From the NCBI GenBank assembly GCA_946478645.1, contig CAMLCW010000123.1:1-12913 (forward strand): 12,913 nucleotides of DNA, read 5' to 3'. The stretch is from an uncultured Variovorax sp. GTDB lineage: Bacteria; Pseudomonadota; Gammaproteobacteria; Burkholderiales; Burkholderiaceae. The notes under the pieces are model-generated. The model was not told the origin of the DNA. It saw only the letters and a program-made list of their open reading frames with translations, and ran no database searches. Each line of letters begins with the position of its first letter. Within the stretch, counting starts at the first letter, position 1. Shown here piece after piece: positions 1-6,601 of the stretch. The position numbers and the translations under genes were made by a program.

Positions 1-642
1 TATCGCCACCGATCTGACACGTAGTCTACACAGCGCCACGTCGTCGAGATCCACGGCCACGGGCTGCGGCACCGCGCCGCTCTGCATCACCTCGAGGAAG
101 TCTTCACAGCCCGCGGGCACGCTGCGTTCGGTGCCGAGCTCTGCCGCAAGCTCGGCCGGCAGCGCCGGCACGGGCTCGGCCGGCAGCAGGTCGGCGTAGA
201 GCACCACGAACACGTGTCCGATCGCACTCTCCGGCTGCACCTTGCGCACCACCGGCAGCAGCGGCGCGGCCGCGACGATCACGCGCGCCTTCAGGTCGTT
301 GACCTGGTAGGCCAGCTCGTGCTCCTTGTTGAGCGGACCGCTCGGGCAGACGATGGCGCCGATCTTCTGAATGCCGAAGTGCGCCACCAGATACTGCGGA
401 CAGTTGTTGAGGAAAAGCACCACCGGCTCGCCCTTTGTCACGCCGATCGCCTGCAGCCGCGCCGCGAAGGCATCGCTCGCGCGGTCGAGCTCCGACCAGC
501 TCATGGCGTGGCCGTACCAGATGCAGGCCGTGCGCTCGCCGCGCTCGCGCGCATGGGCGCGCAGGTATTCGTGCAGCGGCTGTTGCGGCCGGGGCGGCAG
601 TTCGCGCATGGCGCGATCGGCGGTCGTTGCGGTTGTCTCCAT
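1..642 (-). CDS. AMP-dependent acyl-CoA synthetase/ligase, N-terminal part (truncated by window edge)
   Basis: Starts at ATG 642 behind a good Shine-Dalgarno (GAGGAAG, 7 bases before the ATG) and runs in frame to base 1, giving 214 residues. The protein matches the N-terminal subdomain of ANL-superfamily acyl-CoA synthetases: WSELDRASDAFAARLQ (about residues 49-64), the GVTKGEPVVLFLNNCPQY segment, then FGIQKIGAIVCPSGPLNKEHELAYQVND. Such enzymes activate a carboxylic acid with ATP to an acyl-AMP and transfer it to CoA. The substrate cannot be told from this part. The P-loop (Y-T-S-G-T-T-G-x-P-K-G), expected just after the DDVAL segment near residues 203-207, is absent: the last ten codons (bases 1-30) read CRLRVRSVAI, with rare AGA, CTA and ATA codons. 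I treat these bases as suspect. The gene is divergent from the TetR gene, which may regulate it. The family assignment is firm; the specific substrate is unknown. Confidence 0.85.
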   Translation of the reverse strand, partial: METTATTADRAMRELPPRPQQPLHEYLRAHARERGERTACIWYGHAMSWSELDRASDAFAARLQAIGVTKGEPVVLFLNNCPQYLVAHFGIQKIGAIVCPSGPLNKEHELAYQVNDLKARVIVAAAPLLPVVRKVQPESAIGHVFVVLYADLLPAEPVPALPAELAAELGTERSVPAGCEDFLEVMQSGAVPQPVAVDLDDVALCRLRVRSVAI

Positions 643-691
643 GGCGTCACTTCCTCAGGGTTATCGATAGCCGCCTGTGCATGGCAGGCGC

Positions 692-720
692 TTGCCAATG
701 GTGCATGGTGCACGAACAAT
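692..720 (+). promoter_or_regulatory. Putative sigma-70 promoter for the TetR gene
   Basis: TTGCCA at 692-697 (5 of 6 to TTGACA), a 17-base spacer, then AACAAT at 715-720 (4 of 6 to TATAAT). Transcription would start near 727, at the edge of the CCCATGGG palindrome. The spacer contains a perfect inverted repeat, GTGCA-TGG-TGCAC, at 701-713, which may be a regulator site. The assignment rests on hexamer matching only. Confidence 0.4.
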
Positions 721-722
721 CC

Positions 723-734
723 TACCCATGGGTA
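723..734. promoter_or_regulatory. Perfect 12-bp palindrome TACCCATGGGTA, candidate TetR operator
   Basis: TACCCATGGGTA is a perfect inverted repeat located at the predicted transcription start of the TetR gene, in the intergenic region shared with the divergent acyl-CoA synthetase gene. Its core CCCATGGG recurs at 1476-1483, just before the solute-binding protein gene. TetR-family regulators typically bind short palindromes in their own promoter region, so autoregulation through this site is a reasonable inference. Confidence 0.35.
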
Positions 735-808
735 TAACTTCGGCGACACGGCACAAACCCTCTGCGCGCGGTTCCGCCGCAGCAAGGCAGCCCACGGTGC
801 GCTCCGAC

Positions 809-1435
809 ATGCCGCAGGGCACCGGACGGCAGCGCGCTGCCACGCAGGGCACCGACGTGCAGCGCGAGCGCATCCTGCAGGCTGCCGCGCGGCTCTTCGC
901 CGCCCAGGGCTATGCCAACACCACGATGGCGCAGATCGTGCGCGCGCTCGGCGTGACGAAGCCTTTCGTGTACTACTACTTCCGCGACAAGCAGGAGATC
1001 TTCGAGGTGCTGTCGTGGCGCCCCACGGTCGACTGCTTCACCGCGCTCGACTTCGCCGCCGACGATCCGCGCCGCGCCAGCGAAAAGGTGCTCGAAGGCA
1101 TCGAGCGGCTGATTCGCGCGACCGTGGCGCACCATCCCTGCGCCTTCTTTCCGTACCGCGAACCGCAGGTGTACCGGCCCGAGTACCTGGCGGCCGCCAA
1201 GAAGCTCGCCAACCATTTCTACGAACTGCTCTGTCCGCTGCTCGAGGAAGCGCGCCGCGACGGCGACCTCGATTTCACCGAGACCAAGATCACCGCGCTC
1301 GCGGCCCTCAGCCTGCCCGGCTTTCTCTACAGCTGGTACCGCCCGGACGGCCGCCTCTCGCCCGACGAGGTGGCGGCCGAACTCACGCGGCTCGCCACCC
1401 GGGTGATCGGCCTTCGCACGCCGGCACCGCGCTGA
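809..1435 (+). CDS. TetR/AcrR family transcriptional regulator
   Basis: From ATG 809 the protein has 208 residues, normal for the family. The N-terminal helix-turn-helix covers about residues 22-68: ILQAAARLFAAQGY, then TTMAQIVRALGVTKPFVYYYF and RDKQEIFEVL, the classic TetR_N pattern. The remainder is the variable ligand-binding and dimerisation domain, which does not reveal the inducer. The start is uncertain. ATG 809 lacks a clear Shine-Dalgarno; GTG 797 has AAGG nine bases upstream and adds four residues; ATG 728 would add 27 low-complexity residues and lies inside the palindrome. The gene is divergent from the acyl-CoA synthetase and 60 bases upstream of, and codirectional with, the solute-binding protein gene, so it probably controls one or both. 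TetR neighbours of acyl-CoA ligases often sense an acyl-CoA; that is only an analogy here. Confidence 0.88.
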   Translation: MPQGTGRQRAATQGTDVQRERILQAAARLFAAQGYANTTMAQIVRALGVTKPFVYYYFRDKQEIFEVLSWRPTVDCFTALDFAADDPRRASEKVLEGIERLIRATVAHHPCAFFPYREPQVYRPEYLAAAKKLANHFYELLCPLLEEARRDGDLDFTETKITALAALSLPGFLYSWYRPDGRLSPDEVAAELTRLATRVIGLRTPAPR

Positions 1436-1437
1436 AG

Positions 1438-1470
1438 GCGCAGTGCCGCGTGCTCTGCGCGAAGATTTTC
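1438..1470 (+). terminator. Weak hairpin after the TetR gene
   Basis: GCGCAG (1438-1443) pairs with CTGCGC (1455-1460), with two further G-C pairs possible inside the 11-base loop, followed by GAAGATTTTCT. This resembles a weak intrinsic terminator or attenuator between the TetR and solute-binding protein genes. The T tract is short and does not directly abut the stem, so read-through is likely. Confidence 0.28.
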
Positions 1471-1474
1471 TAAG

Positions 1475-1484
1475 ACCCATGGGA
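1475..1484. promoter_or_regulatory. Second CCCATGGG palindrome, overlapping the ribosome binding site of the solute-binding protein gene
   Basis: ACCCATGGGA repeats the core of the palindrome at 723-734 and lies 12 bases before ATG 1496. Its right half provides the Shine-Dalgarno (GGGAG, 1481-1485). A protein bound here would sit in the leader, so TetR control of this gene is possible. It could also be a chance match. Confidence 0.3.
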
Positions 1485-1495
1485 GACAACCACAC

Positions 1496-2758
1496 ATGAC
1501 ACCGAAGATCACACGCCTCGCCCCCGTCGCGCTCGCCGCGCTGATGGCCGTCGCAGGCACAGTCCGCGCCCAGGAGGCCACCTACAAGGTCGCGTACATC
1601 GACCCCCTTTCGGGGCCCTTCGCCAACGTGGGCGAACTGATGCTGACGCACATCCAGTTCGCCGTGGAAGAGATCAATGCCAAGGGCGGCGTGCTCGGCG
1701 GCACCAAGCTGCAGCTGCTGCAGTTCGACAGCAAGCTCTCGGCGCAGGAGAGCCAGAGCGCGCTGCAGGCGGCCATCGACCAGGGCGCCAAGGCGATCAT
1801 CACGGGCGGTTCGGGCTCATCGGTGGTGGCTGCGCTCGTGCAGTCGGCGAACCGCTGGAACCAGCGCAACCCCGGCAAGGAACTGATCGTGCTGAACCAC
1901 TCGTCGGTCGATCCCGAGATGACCGGCAAGAACTGCAGCTTCTGGCACTTCCAGACCGAGGCCAACACCGCCATGAAGATGAAGGCGCTCGCCAACTACA
2001 TCAAGAAGACGCCCGACATCAAGAAGATCTACCTGCTCAACCAGGACTACGCCCACGGCAAGCAGTGGGCCAGCTACGGCCGGCAGTTGGTGGGCCTGGC
2101 GCGGCCCGACGTGCAGTTCGTGGGCGAGACCTACCACCAGATCGGCCGCGTGAAAGACTTCTCGCCCTACGTCGCCAACATCCGCCAGAGCGGCGCCGAT
2201 TCGGTGATCACCGGCAACTGGGGCCAGGACATGACGCTGCTGCTGAAGGCCGCGGGCGACGCGGGCCACAACCTGCGCTACTTCAACCACAGCGCGGGCT
2301 CGGTGCCCGGCACGGTGCTCGCGGTGTCGCAGGCCAAGACGGGGCAGCTCACCTGGGTCGCGGAATGGCACCCCGGCCAAGCCGACACGCCGCGCGCCGA
2401 TGCGCTCGCCAAAGCGTACAAGGCCAAGACCGGCAAGGACTTCCTCGCGCCGCGCATCGAGCTCACGCCGCGCTTGCTGGCCGCCGCCATCAACAAGGCC
2501 CGCAGCACCGACAGCCTGAAGGTGGCGAGCGCGCTCGAGGACATGAACTTCGATTCGGTGGTGGGGCCGGTGCGCATGCGCGCCGAAGACCACCAGCTCC
2601 TGCTGCCGCAGGTGGTCAACACCATCGCACCGGTCGACGGCAAGGCCGTGAAGGTGGGCTGGGAAGGCACCGACTACGGCTTCCGCACCGACGCGGTGTA
2701 CACCGGCAACGAACTGGCGCAGGGCACCGACTGCAAGATGGTGCGGCCCGGGCGCTGA
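1496..2758 (+). CDS. ABC transporter substrate-binding protein, branched-chain amino acid (LivK/Peripla_BP_6) type
   Basis: A 420-residue secreted protein. Residues 1-25 form a Sec signal peptide (Lys/Arg n-region, Ala/Leu/Val core, probable cleavage after VRA before QEATYK). The mature start, YKVAYIDPLSGPFANVGE, is the hallmark of type I periplasmic binding proteins of the Peripla_BP_6 family, followed by AVEEINAKGGVLGG and an IITGGSGSSVVAAL segment typical of ligand-binding lobe 1. Cys147 and Cys413 are both expected in the periplasm and may form a disulfide, as in relatives ending in a T-D-C-K-M-like tail. It captures a small ligand in the periplasm and hands it to an ABC permease, but no permease or ATPase gene lies in this window. 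Family members bind branched-chain amino acids, amides, aromatic acids or other carboxylates. The neighbouring acyl-CoA synthetase suggests a carboxylate, which is inference. Start supported by GGGAG ten bases upstream. Confidence 0.92.
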   Translation: MTPKITRLAPVALAALMAVAGTVRAQEATYKVAYIDPLSGPFANVGELMLTHIQFAVEEINAKGGVLGGTKLQLLQFDSKLSAQESQSALQAAIDQGAKAIITGGSGSSVVAALVQSANRWNQRNPGKELIVLNHSSVDPEMTGKNCSFWHFQTEANTAMKMKALANYIKKTPDIKKIYLLNQDYAHGKQWASYGRQLVGLARPDVQFVGETYHQIGRVKDFSPYVANIRQSGADSVITGNWGQDMTLLLKAAGDAGHNLRYFNHSAGSVPGTVLAVSQAKTGQLTWVAEWHPGQADTPRADALAKAYKAKTGKDFLAPRIELTPRLLAAAINKARSTDSLKVASALEDMNFDSVVGPVRMRAEDHQLLLPQVVNTIAPVDGKAVKVGWEGTDYGFRTDAVYTGNELAQGTDCKMVRPGR

Positions 2759-2762
2759 ATAA

Positions 2763-2795
2763 CCCGCGCGGGGCCTGTCCGTCGCGCGGGCTTCG
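2763..2795 (+). terminator. Hairpin terminator after the solute-binding protein gene
   Basis: CCCGCGCG (2763-2770) pairs perfectly with CGCGCGGG (2783-2790) across a 12-base loop, four bases after the stop codon of the binding-protein gene, followed by CTTCG. The stem is strong and the T run is poor, as is common in very GC-rich genomes. It ends 17 bases before the peptidase start, which implies that the peptidase has its own promoter. Confidence 0.5.
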
Positions 2796-2808
2796 TACAC
2801 TGCGCGCA
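2796..2808 (+). promoter_or_regulatory. Putative -10 element for a leaderless S9 peptidase transcript
   Basis: TACACT at 2796-2801 (4 of 6 to TATAAT) is followed by six bases and then ATG 2808, so transcription would begin at or next to the start codon. No Shine-Dalgarno is present before this ATG. The same layout precedes the hydroxyacid dehydrogenase gene at 11840. No convincing -35 box is visible. Confidence 0.33.
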
Positions 2809-4865
2809 TGACCTCTCCCGTTTCGCCCGCGCCATCCGACCCGTACCTCTGGCTCGAGGACATCGATGGGCAAGAGCCGATCGAGTGGGCCCGCCAGCAC
2901 AACGCGGCGACCGTCGCGCGCTATGCGGCATCGCCGGAGTTCGAGCGCATGGCCGAGGGCATCCTCGAAGTGCTCGATGCCGACGACCGCATTCCGATGG
3001 TGCGCAAGATCGGGCCCTTCTTCTACAACTTCTGGCGCGACCGGAAGAACCCCAAGGGGCTCTGGCGGCGCACCACGCTGACCGAATACCGGAAGCCGCA
3101 ACCCGCGTGGGAGACCGTGCTCGACCTCGACGCGCTCGCGGCCGCCGAGCGCGAGAACTGGGTCTGGCACGGCGCGCAGACCCTGCAGCCCGCGTATCGG
3201 CGCTGCCTGGTGTCGCTCTCGCGCGGCGGCGCCGATGCCGAGGTGGTGCGCGAGTTCGACCTCGAAGACAAGCAGTTCGTGCCCGGCGGCTTCGAGCTGC
3301 CCGAGGCCAAGAGCAGCGTGGCATGGAAGGACATCGACCACCTCTATGTGGCCACCGATTTCGGCCCGGGCTCGATGACCACGTCGAGCTATCCGCGCAT
3401 CGTGAAGGAATGGCGCCGCGGCACGCCGCTGGCCAGCGCCCCGACCGTCTACGAAGCCGGCATGGACGACATGACGGCCAGCGCATGGCGCGACACCACG
3501 CCGGGTTTCGAGCGCGACTTCGTCTCGCGCCAGATGGATTTCTACGACAGTGAAACCTGGCTTCGCACACCCGACGGCCGGCTCGTGAAGATCGACGTGC
3601 CCGACGACGCGAACACCGATATCACGCGCGAATGGATGCTGGTCGAGCCGCGCAGCCCCTGGACCGTGGGCGGCACCACCCACGCGCCCGGCTCGCTGCT
3701 GGCCGCGCGCTTCGACGACTGGATGGCGGGCCAGCGCGAACTCACCGTGCTGTTCGAGCCCGGCGAGACCACCGCGCTAGACGACTACGCGTGGACCCGC
3801 CACCACCTGATCCTCAACGTGATGCACGACGTGGTGAACAAGCTCGAGGTGCTCACGCCGCAGCCGGGCCAGGCGCCGTGGCTGCGCGAACCGCTGGGCG
3901 GCGCGCCGGCGCTGTCGACCATCGCGGCCGGCGGCATCGACGAGGACGAGAACGACGACTATTTCCTCACGGTGAGCGGCTTCCTGCAGCCGACCACGCT
4001 CTACATCGGCACCATCGGCGGCGGCGAGCCCGAACCGCTGAAGCACAGCCCCGCGTTCTTCGACGCTGCGCGCTTTCGCGTGAGCCAGCATTTCGCCACC
4101 TCGAAGGACGGCACCCGCGTGCCCTATTTCGAGATCGCGGCCAAAGACCTGCAGGCCGACGGCCGCAACCCGACCTTGCAGTACGCCTACGGCGGCTTCG
4201 AGATCTCGCTGCAGCCGAGCTACAGCGGCAGCATCGGGCGCGCATGGCTCGAACGCGGCGGCGTCTACGTGGTCGCGAACATCCGCGGCGGCGGCGAGTA
4301 CGGGCCGCGCTGGCACCAGGCCTCGCTGCAGCAGAACCGGCTGCGCACCTGCGAGGATTTCGCGGCCGTGTCGGAGCATCTGTTCGCGCGCAACATCACC
4401 TCGGCGCCGCACCTCGGCGCCATGGGCGGCAGCAACGGCGGCCTGCTGATGGGGAACATGCTCACGCTCTATCCGCAGCTCTACGGCGCGATCGTGAGCG
4501 AGGTGGCGCTGCTCGACATGCGCCGCTACACGCAGCTGTCGGCCGGCGCCTCGTGGATCGCCGAGTACGGCGATCCCGAAGACCCCGAGGAATGGGCCTG
4601 GCTCCAGGCCTTCTCGCCCTACGAGAACGCGAAAGCGGATGCGGCCTACCCGCCCGCGCTCTTCACCACCTCGACGCGCGACGACCGCGTGGGCCCGGTC
4701 CATGCGCGAAAGATGCACGCGAAGCTCGAGGCCATGGGCCACCCGAGCGCGTTCTACGAGAACATGGAAGGCGGCCACAGCGCGGCGGCCGACAACAAGG
4801 CCGCCGCCTTCATGGACGCGCTGGGCTACGCCTTCCTCTGGCAGCACATCGGGCGAACGACATGA
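2808..4865 (+). CDS. S9 family peptidase, prolyl oligopeptidase type
   Basis: A 685-residue protein, full length for the prolyl oligopeptidase family. It opens with DPYLWLEDI, the usual start of these enzymes. Residues of about 70-420 form the beta-propeller gate domain, and about 430-685 the alpha/beta-hydrolase domain. The catalytic triad is visible: Ser542 in GGSNGGLL, Asp625 in RDDRV and His657 in GGHS. Tyr461 in AYGGF corresponds to the oxyanion-hole Tyr, and IRGGGEYG is a conserved family motif. No signal peptide is seen, so it should be cytoplasmic, where such enzymes cleave short peptides at an internal residue, classically after Pro. S9 members vary in specificity (oligopeptidase B prefers Arg/Lys), and the P1 preference cannot be fixed from sequence. 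Its stop codon overlaps the arginase start (ATGA), indicating translational coupling. The start lacks a Shine-Dalgarno; transcription may be leaderless. Confidence 0.93.
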   Translation: MTSPVSPAPSDPYLWLEDIDGQEPIEWARQHNAATVARYAASPEFERMAEGILEVLDADDRIPMVRKIGPFFYNFWRDRKNPKGLWRRTTLTEYRKPQPAWETVLDLDALAAAERENWVWHGAQTLQPAYRRCLVSLSRGGADAEVVREFDLEDKQFVPGGFELPEAKSSVAWKDIDHLYVATDFGPGSMTTSSYPRIVKEWRRGTPLASAPTVYEAGMDDMTASAWRDTTPGFERDFVSRQMDFYDSETWLRTPDGRLVKIDVPDDANTDITREWMLVEPRSPWTVGGTTHAPGSLLAARFDDWMAGQRELTVLFEPGETTALDDYAWTRHHLILNVMHDVVNKLEVLTPQPGQAPWLREPLGGAPALSTIAAGGIDEDENDDYFLTVSGFLQPTTLYIGTIGGGEPEPLKHSPAFFDAARFRVSQHFATSKDGTRVPYFEIAAKDLQADGRNPTLQYAYGGFEISLQPSYSGSIGRAWLERGGVYVVANIRGGGEYGPRWHQASLQQNRLRTCEDFAAVSEHLFARNITSAPHLGAMGGSNGGLLMGNMLTLYPQLYGAIVSEVALLDMRRYTQLSAGASWIAEYGDPEDPEEWAWLQAFSPYENAKADAAYPPALFTTSTRDDRVGPVHARKMHAKLEAMGHPSAFYENMEGGHSAAADNKAAAFMDALGYAFLWQHIGRTT

Positions 4866-5794
4866 AAAGCAGCAACAGCAGCGGCACCGCGGTCCTCGAA
4901 CTGATCGGCGCACCGACCGACGTGGGCGCCAGCGTGCGCGGTGCCGGCATGGGCCCCGACGCGCTGCGCGTGGCGGGCCTGCCCGAGGCGCTTTCCGTCC
5001 AGGGCTTCGAGGTGATCGACCGCGGCAACCTCGCGGGTCCGGCCACGCCGTGGACGCAGCCGGCCAACGGACTGCGCCACCTCGACGAGGTGATCGCCTG
5101 GAACCGCACGGTGTATGCCGCCATCGACACTGCGCTCGGCGCCGGCCATGTGCCGCTCATGCTCGGCGGCGACCACTGCCTGGCGATCGGCTCGATCAGC
5201 GCCGTGGCCTGGCACGCGCGCAAGCGCGGGCGCAAGCTGCGGGTGCTTTGGCTCGACGCGCATGCCGACGTCAACACCGAGGCCACCAGCCCGAGCGGCA
5301 ACCTGCATGGCATGCCGGTGTCGTGCCTCTTGGGCCACGGGCCGGCGGCGCTCACCGGCTGGAGCGGCGAGCGCGCGGCCGTCGAGCACGACGCGATCCG
5401 CTTCATCGGCATCCGCAGCGTCGATGCCGACGAGAAAGAGGCGATCCGCACGCTGGGCCTGCATGTGTTCGACATGCGCCACATCGACGAGCACGGCATG
5501 CGCACCACCATGACCGAGGCGCTGCAGGACGTGGACGAGGACACCCACCTGCATGTGAGCTTCGACCTCGACTGCCTCGATCCCGGCATTGCGCCCGGCG
5601 TGGGCACAGGCGTGCGCGGCGGCCCGACCTACCGCGAGATGCAGCTGTGCATGGAAATGATCGCCGACACCGGCCGCCTCGGCTCGGCCGACATCGTCGA
5701 GCTCAATCCCGCGCTCGACGTGCGCAACCAGACCGCCGAGGTCGCTGTCGAGCTGCTGCAGAGCCTGTTCGGCAAGTCGACGCTGGTGCGCTGA
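4862..5794 (+). CDS. rocF: Arginase
   Basis: A 310-residue ureohydrolase that should hydrolyse L-arginine to L-ornithine and urea. All binuclear manganese ligands are present: His105 (GGDHCLAIGS), Asp132, His134 and Asp136 (DAHADVN), Asp235 and Asp237 (SFDLDCLDP). Arginase rather than agmatinase is indicated by the TSPSGNLHGMPVS segment, which in arginases contacts the alpha-amino and carboxylate groups of arginine, and by GGPTYRE and the ELNP segment near the C-terminus. Cys238 between the metal-binding Asp residues occupies a variable position. The ATG overlaps the TGA of the S9 peptidase gene in an ATGA junction, so both are probably made from one transcript. It may dispose of arginine released by peptide breakdown. 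The stop lies 12 bases from the stop of the convergent DUF2242 gene. The gene symbol follows common usage for bacterial arginase. Confidence 0.93.
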   Translation: MKSSNSSGTAVLELIGAPTDVGASVRGAGMGPDALRVAGLPEALSVQGFEVIDRGNLAGPATPWTQPANGLRHLDEVIAWNRTVYAAIDTALGAGHVPLMLGGDHCLAIGSISAVAWHARKRGRKLRVLWLDAHADVNTEATSPSGNLHGMPVSCLLGHGPAALTGWSGERAAVEHDAIRFIGIRSVDADEKEAIRTLGLHVFDMRHIDEHGMRTTMTEALQDVDEDTHLHVSFDLDCLDPGIAPGVGTGVRGGPTYREMQLCMEMIADTGRLGSADIVELNPALDVRNQTAEVAVELLQSLFGKSTLVR

Positions 5795-5806
5795 GGCCCG
5801 CGCGCG

Positions 5807-6499
5807 TCAGCCGCGGTTCGGAGACGGCGGCACCGGGAAGGTGGTGGCCGGGGCGCGCGGCGCCTCCGCGGGCCTGTCGTCGAATGGCATGTCGGGCGGC
5901 ACGTCGGGGCCGCCGCCCTGCAGGAAGCGGTCGACCAGCGTGAAGAAGCGGTCGTAGAAGCGCTCGTCCGTGAGGGTTTCGCTCGCCACCTTGACCATCG
6001 CATCGTCGCTGCCCCCGAACGGCAGCGAGAGCGATCCGATGGCGCCCACGCCGACGCTGGCCGAGTTGTTGACCTTCTTGATGCCGTAGCGGTCCTGCAA
6101 CGCGGTCGCGAACGCCACGGTGCTCTGGCGCCCCGACCGGCCGCCCTCGCGCGCGCAGACCACGCGGAACTCGACCTCGACATGCACCTCGGGCGCCGGC
6201 TGGAAGCTCTTGCGCCCGGTCACGAGGTCGGCATTGGCCGCCAGGACCATGTAGCCTTGGCTCAGCAGTGCACGGCGCGCGGCTTCGCAGGTCTGCGCCT
6301 CCGTGGCCGGATAGGTGCGCGTGTGGGTGGTGGTGGAGTCGAACTCCTCGGCCGCATACGCGGTGCGGCGCGGGGCGCTGCTGCCGCAGCCCGCGGCGAG
6401 CAGCGCGGCCAGCAGGCCCAGCAGCAGCACCGGGCGGCGGAACGCGAAAAGGGAAGCGGCGGAAAAATCGGAAGAAGATCGATGGGGCATGGTCGGCAT
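5807..6499 (-). CDS. DUF2242 family lipoprotein of unknown function
   Basis: A 230-residue predicted lipoprotein. A basic n-region (FRRP) and a Leu/Ala-rich core end in a lipobox at LLAAGC, with Cys38 the residue to be lipidated. The body contains EEFDSTTTHTRTYPATEAQ, CEAARRALLSQGY, LVTGRKSFQP, FATALQDRYGIKK, NNSASVGVGAIGSLSLPFG and RFYDRFFTLVDRFL, a pattern I recognise from DUF2242 proteins of Burkholderiales. The last 35 residues are Pro-rich and probably disordered. No enzymatic motif is apparent; it is presumably attached to the periplasmic face of the inner or outer membrane. ATG 6499 and ATG 6490 are both possible starts and neither has a Shine-Dalgarno. A TAGGAT hexamer nine bases before ATG 6499 could be a -10 element for a nearly leaderless message. 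It follows the glutamate dehydrogenase gene on the same strand after 102 bases and converges with the arginase gene. Confidence 0.8.
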   Translation of the reverse strand: MPTMPHRSSSDFSAASLFAFRRPVLLLGLLAALLAAGCGSSAPRRTAYAAEEFDSTTTHTRTYPATEAQTCEAARRALLSQGYMVLAANADLVTGRKSFQPAPEVHVEVEFRVVCAREGGRSGRQSTVAFATALQDRYGIKKVNNSASVGVGAIGSLSLPFGGSDDAMVKVASETLTDERFYDRFFTLVDRFLQGGGPDVPPDMPFDDRPAEAPRAPATTFPVPPSPNRG

Positions 6500-6563
6500 G
6501 GGCGGCGAATCCTAACCGGCGATCGTGCCGGCGAGGCTTCGAGCCAGCCGTTCGCTCCGTGTT

Positions 6564-6583
6564 CCCGGACGCGCCGGGTTTTT
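6564..6583 (+). terminator. Hairpin with T tract on the plus strand, within a minus-strand gene block
   Basis: CCCGG (6564-6568), a five-base loop, CCGGG (6574-6578), then TTTTT (6579-6583). The stem and T tract fit an intrinsic terminator read on the plus strand, yet both flanking genes are on the minus strand, where no T tract follows the stem. It could end antisense transcription coming from the arginase side, or be chance in GC-rich DNA. Confidence 0.28.
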
Positions 6584-6601
6584 CGGCCGCGTCGGGGATG
6601 G

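Noticed and set aside
677..808. Longer TetR starts at ATG 677, 698 or 728
   Set aside because: They add low-complexity residues ahead of the helix-turn-helix and cover the predicted promoter and palindrome; none has a clear Shine-Dalgarno.
5795..5806. Possible terminator between the convergent arginase and DUF2242 genes
   Set aside because: Only 12 GC-rich bases separate the stops; I found no hairpin followed by a T tract.
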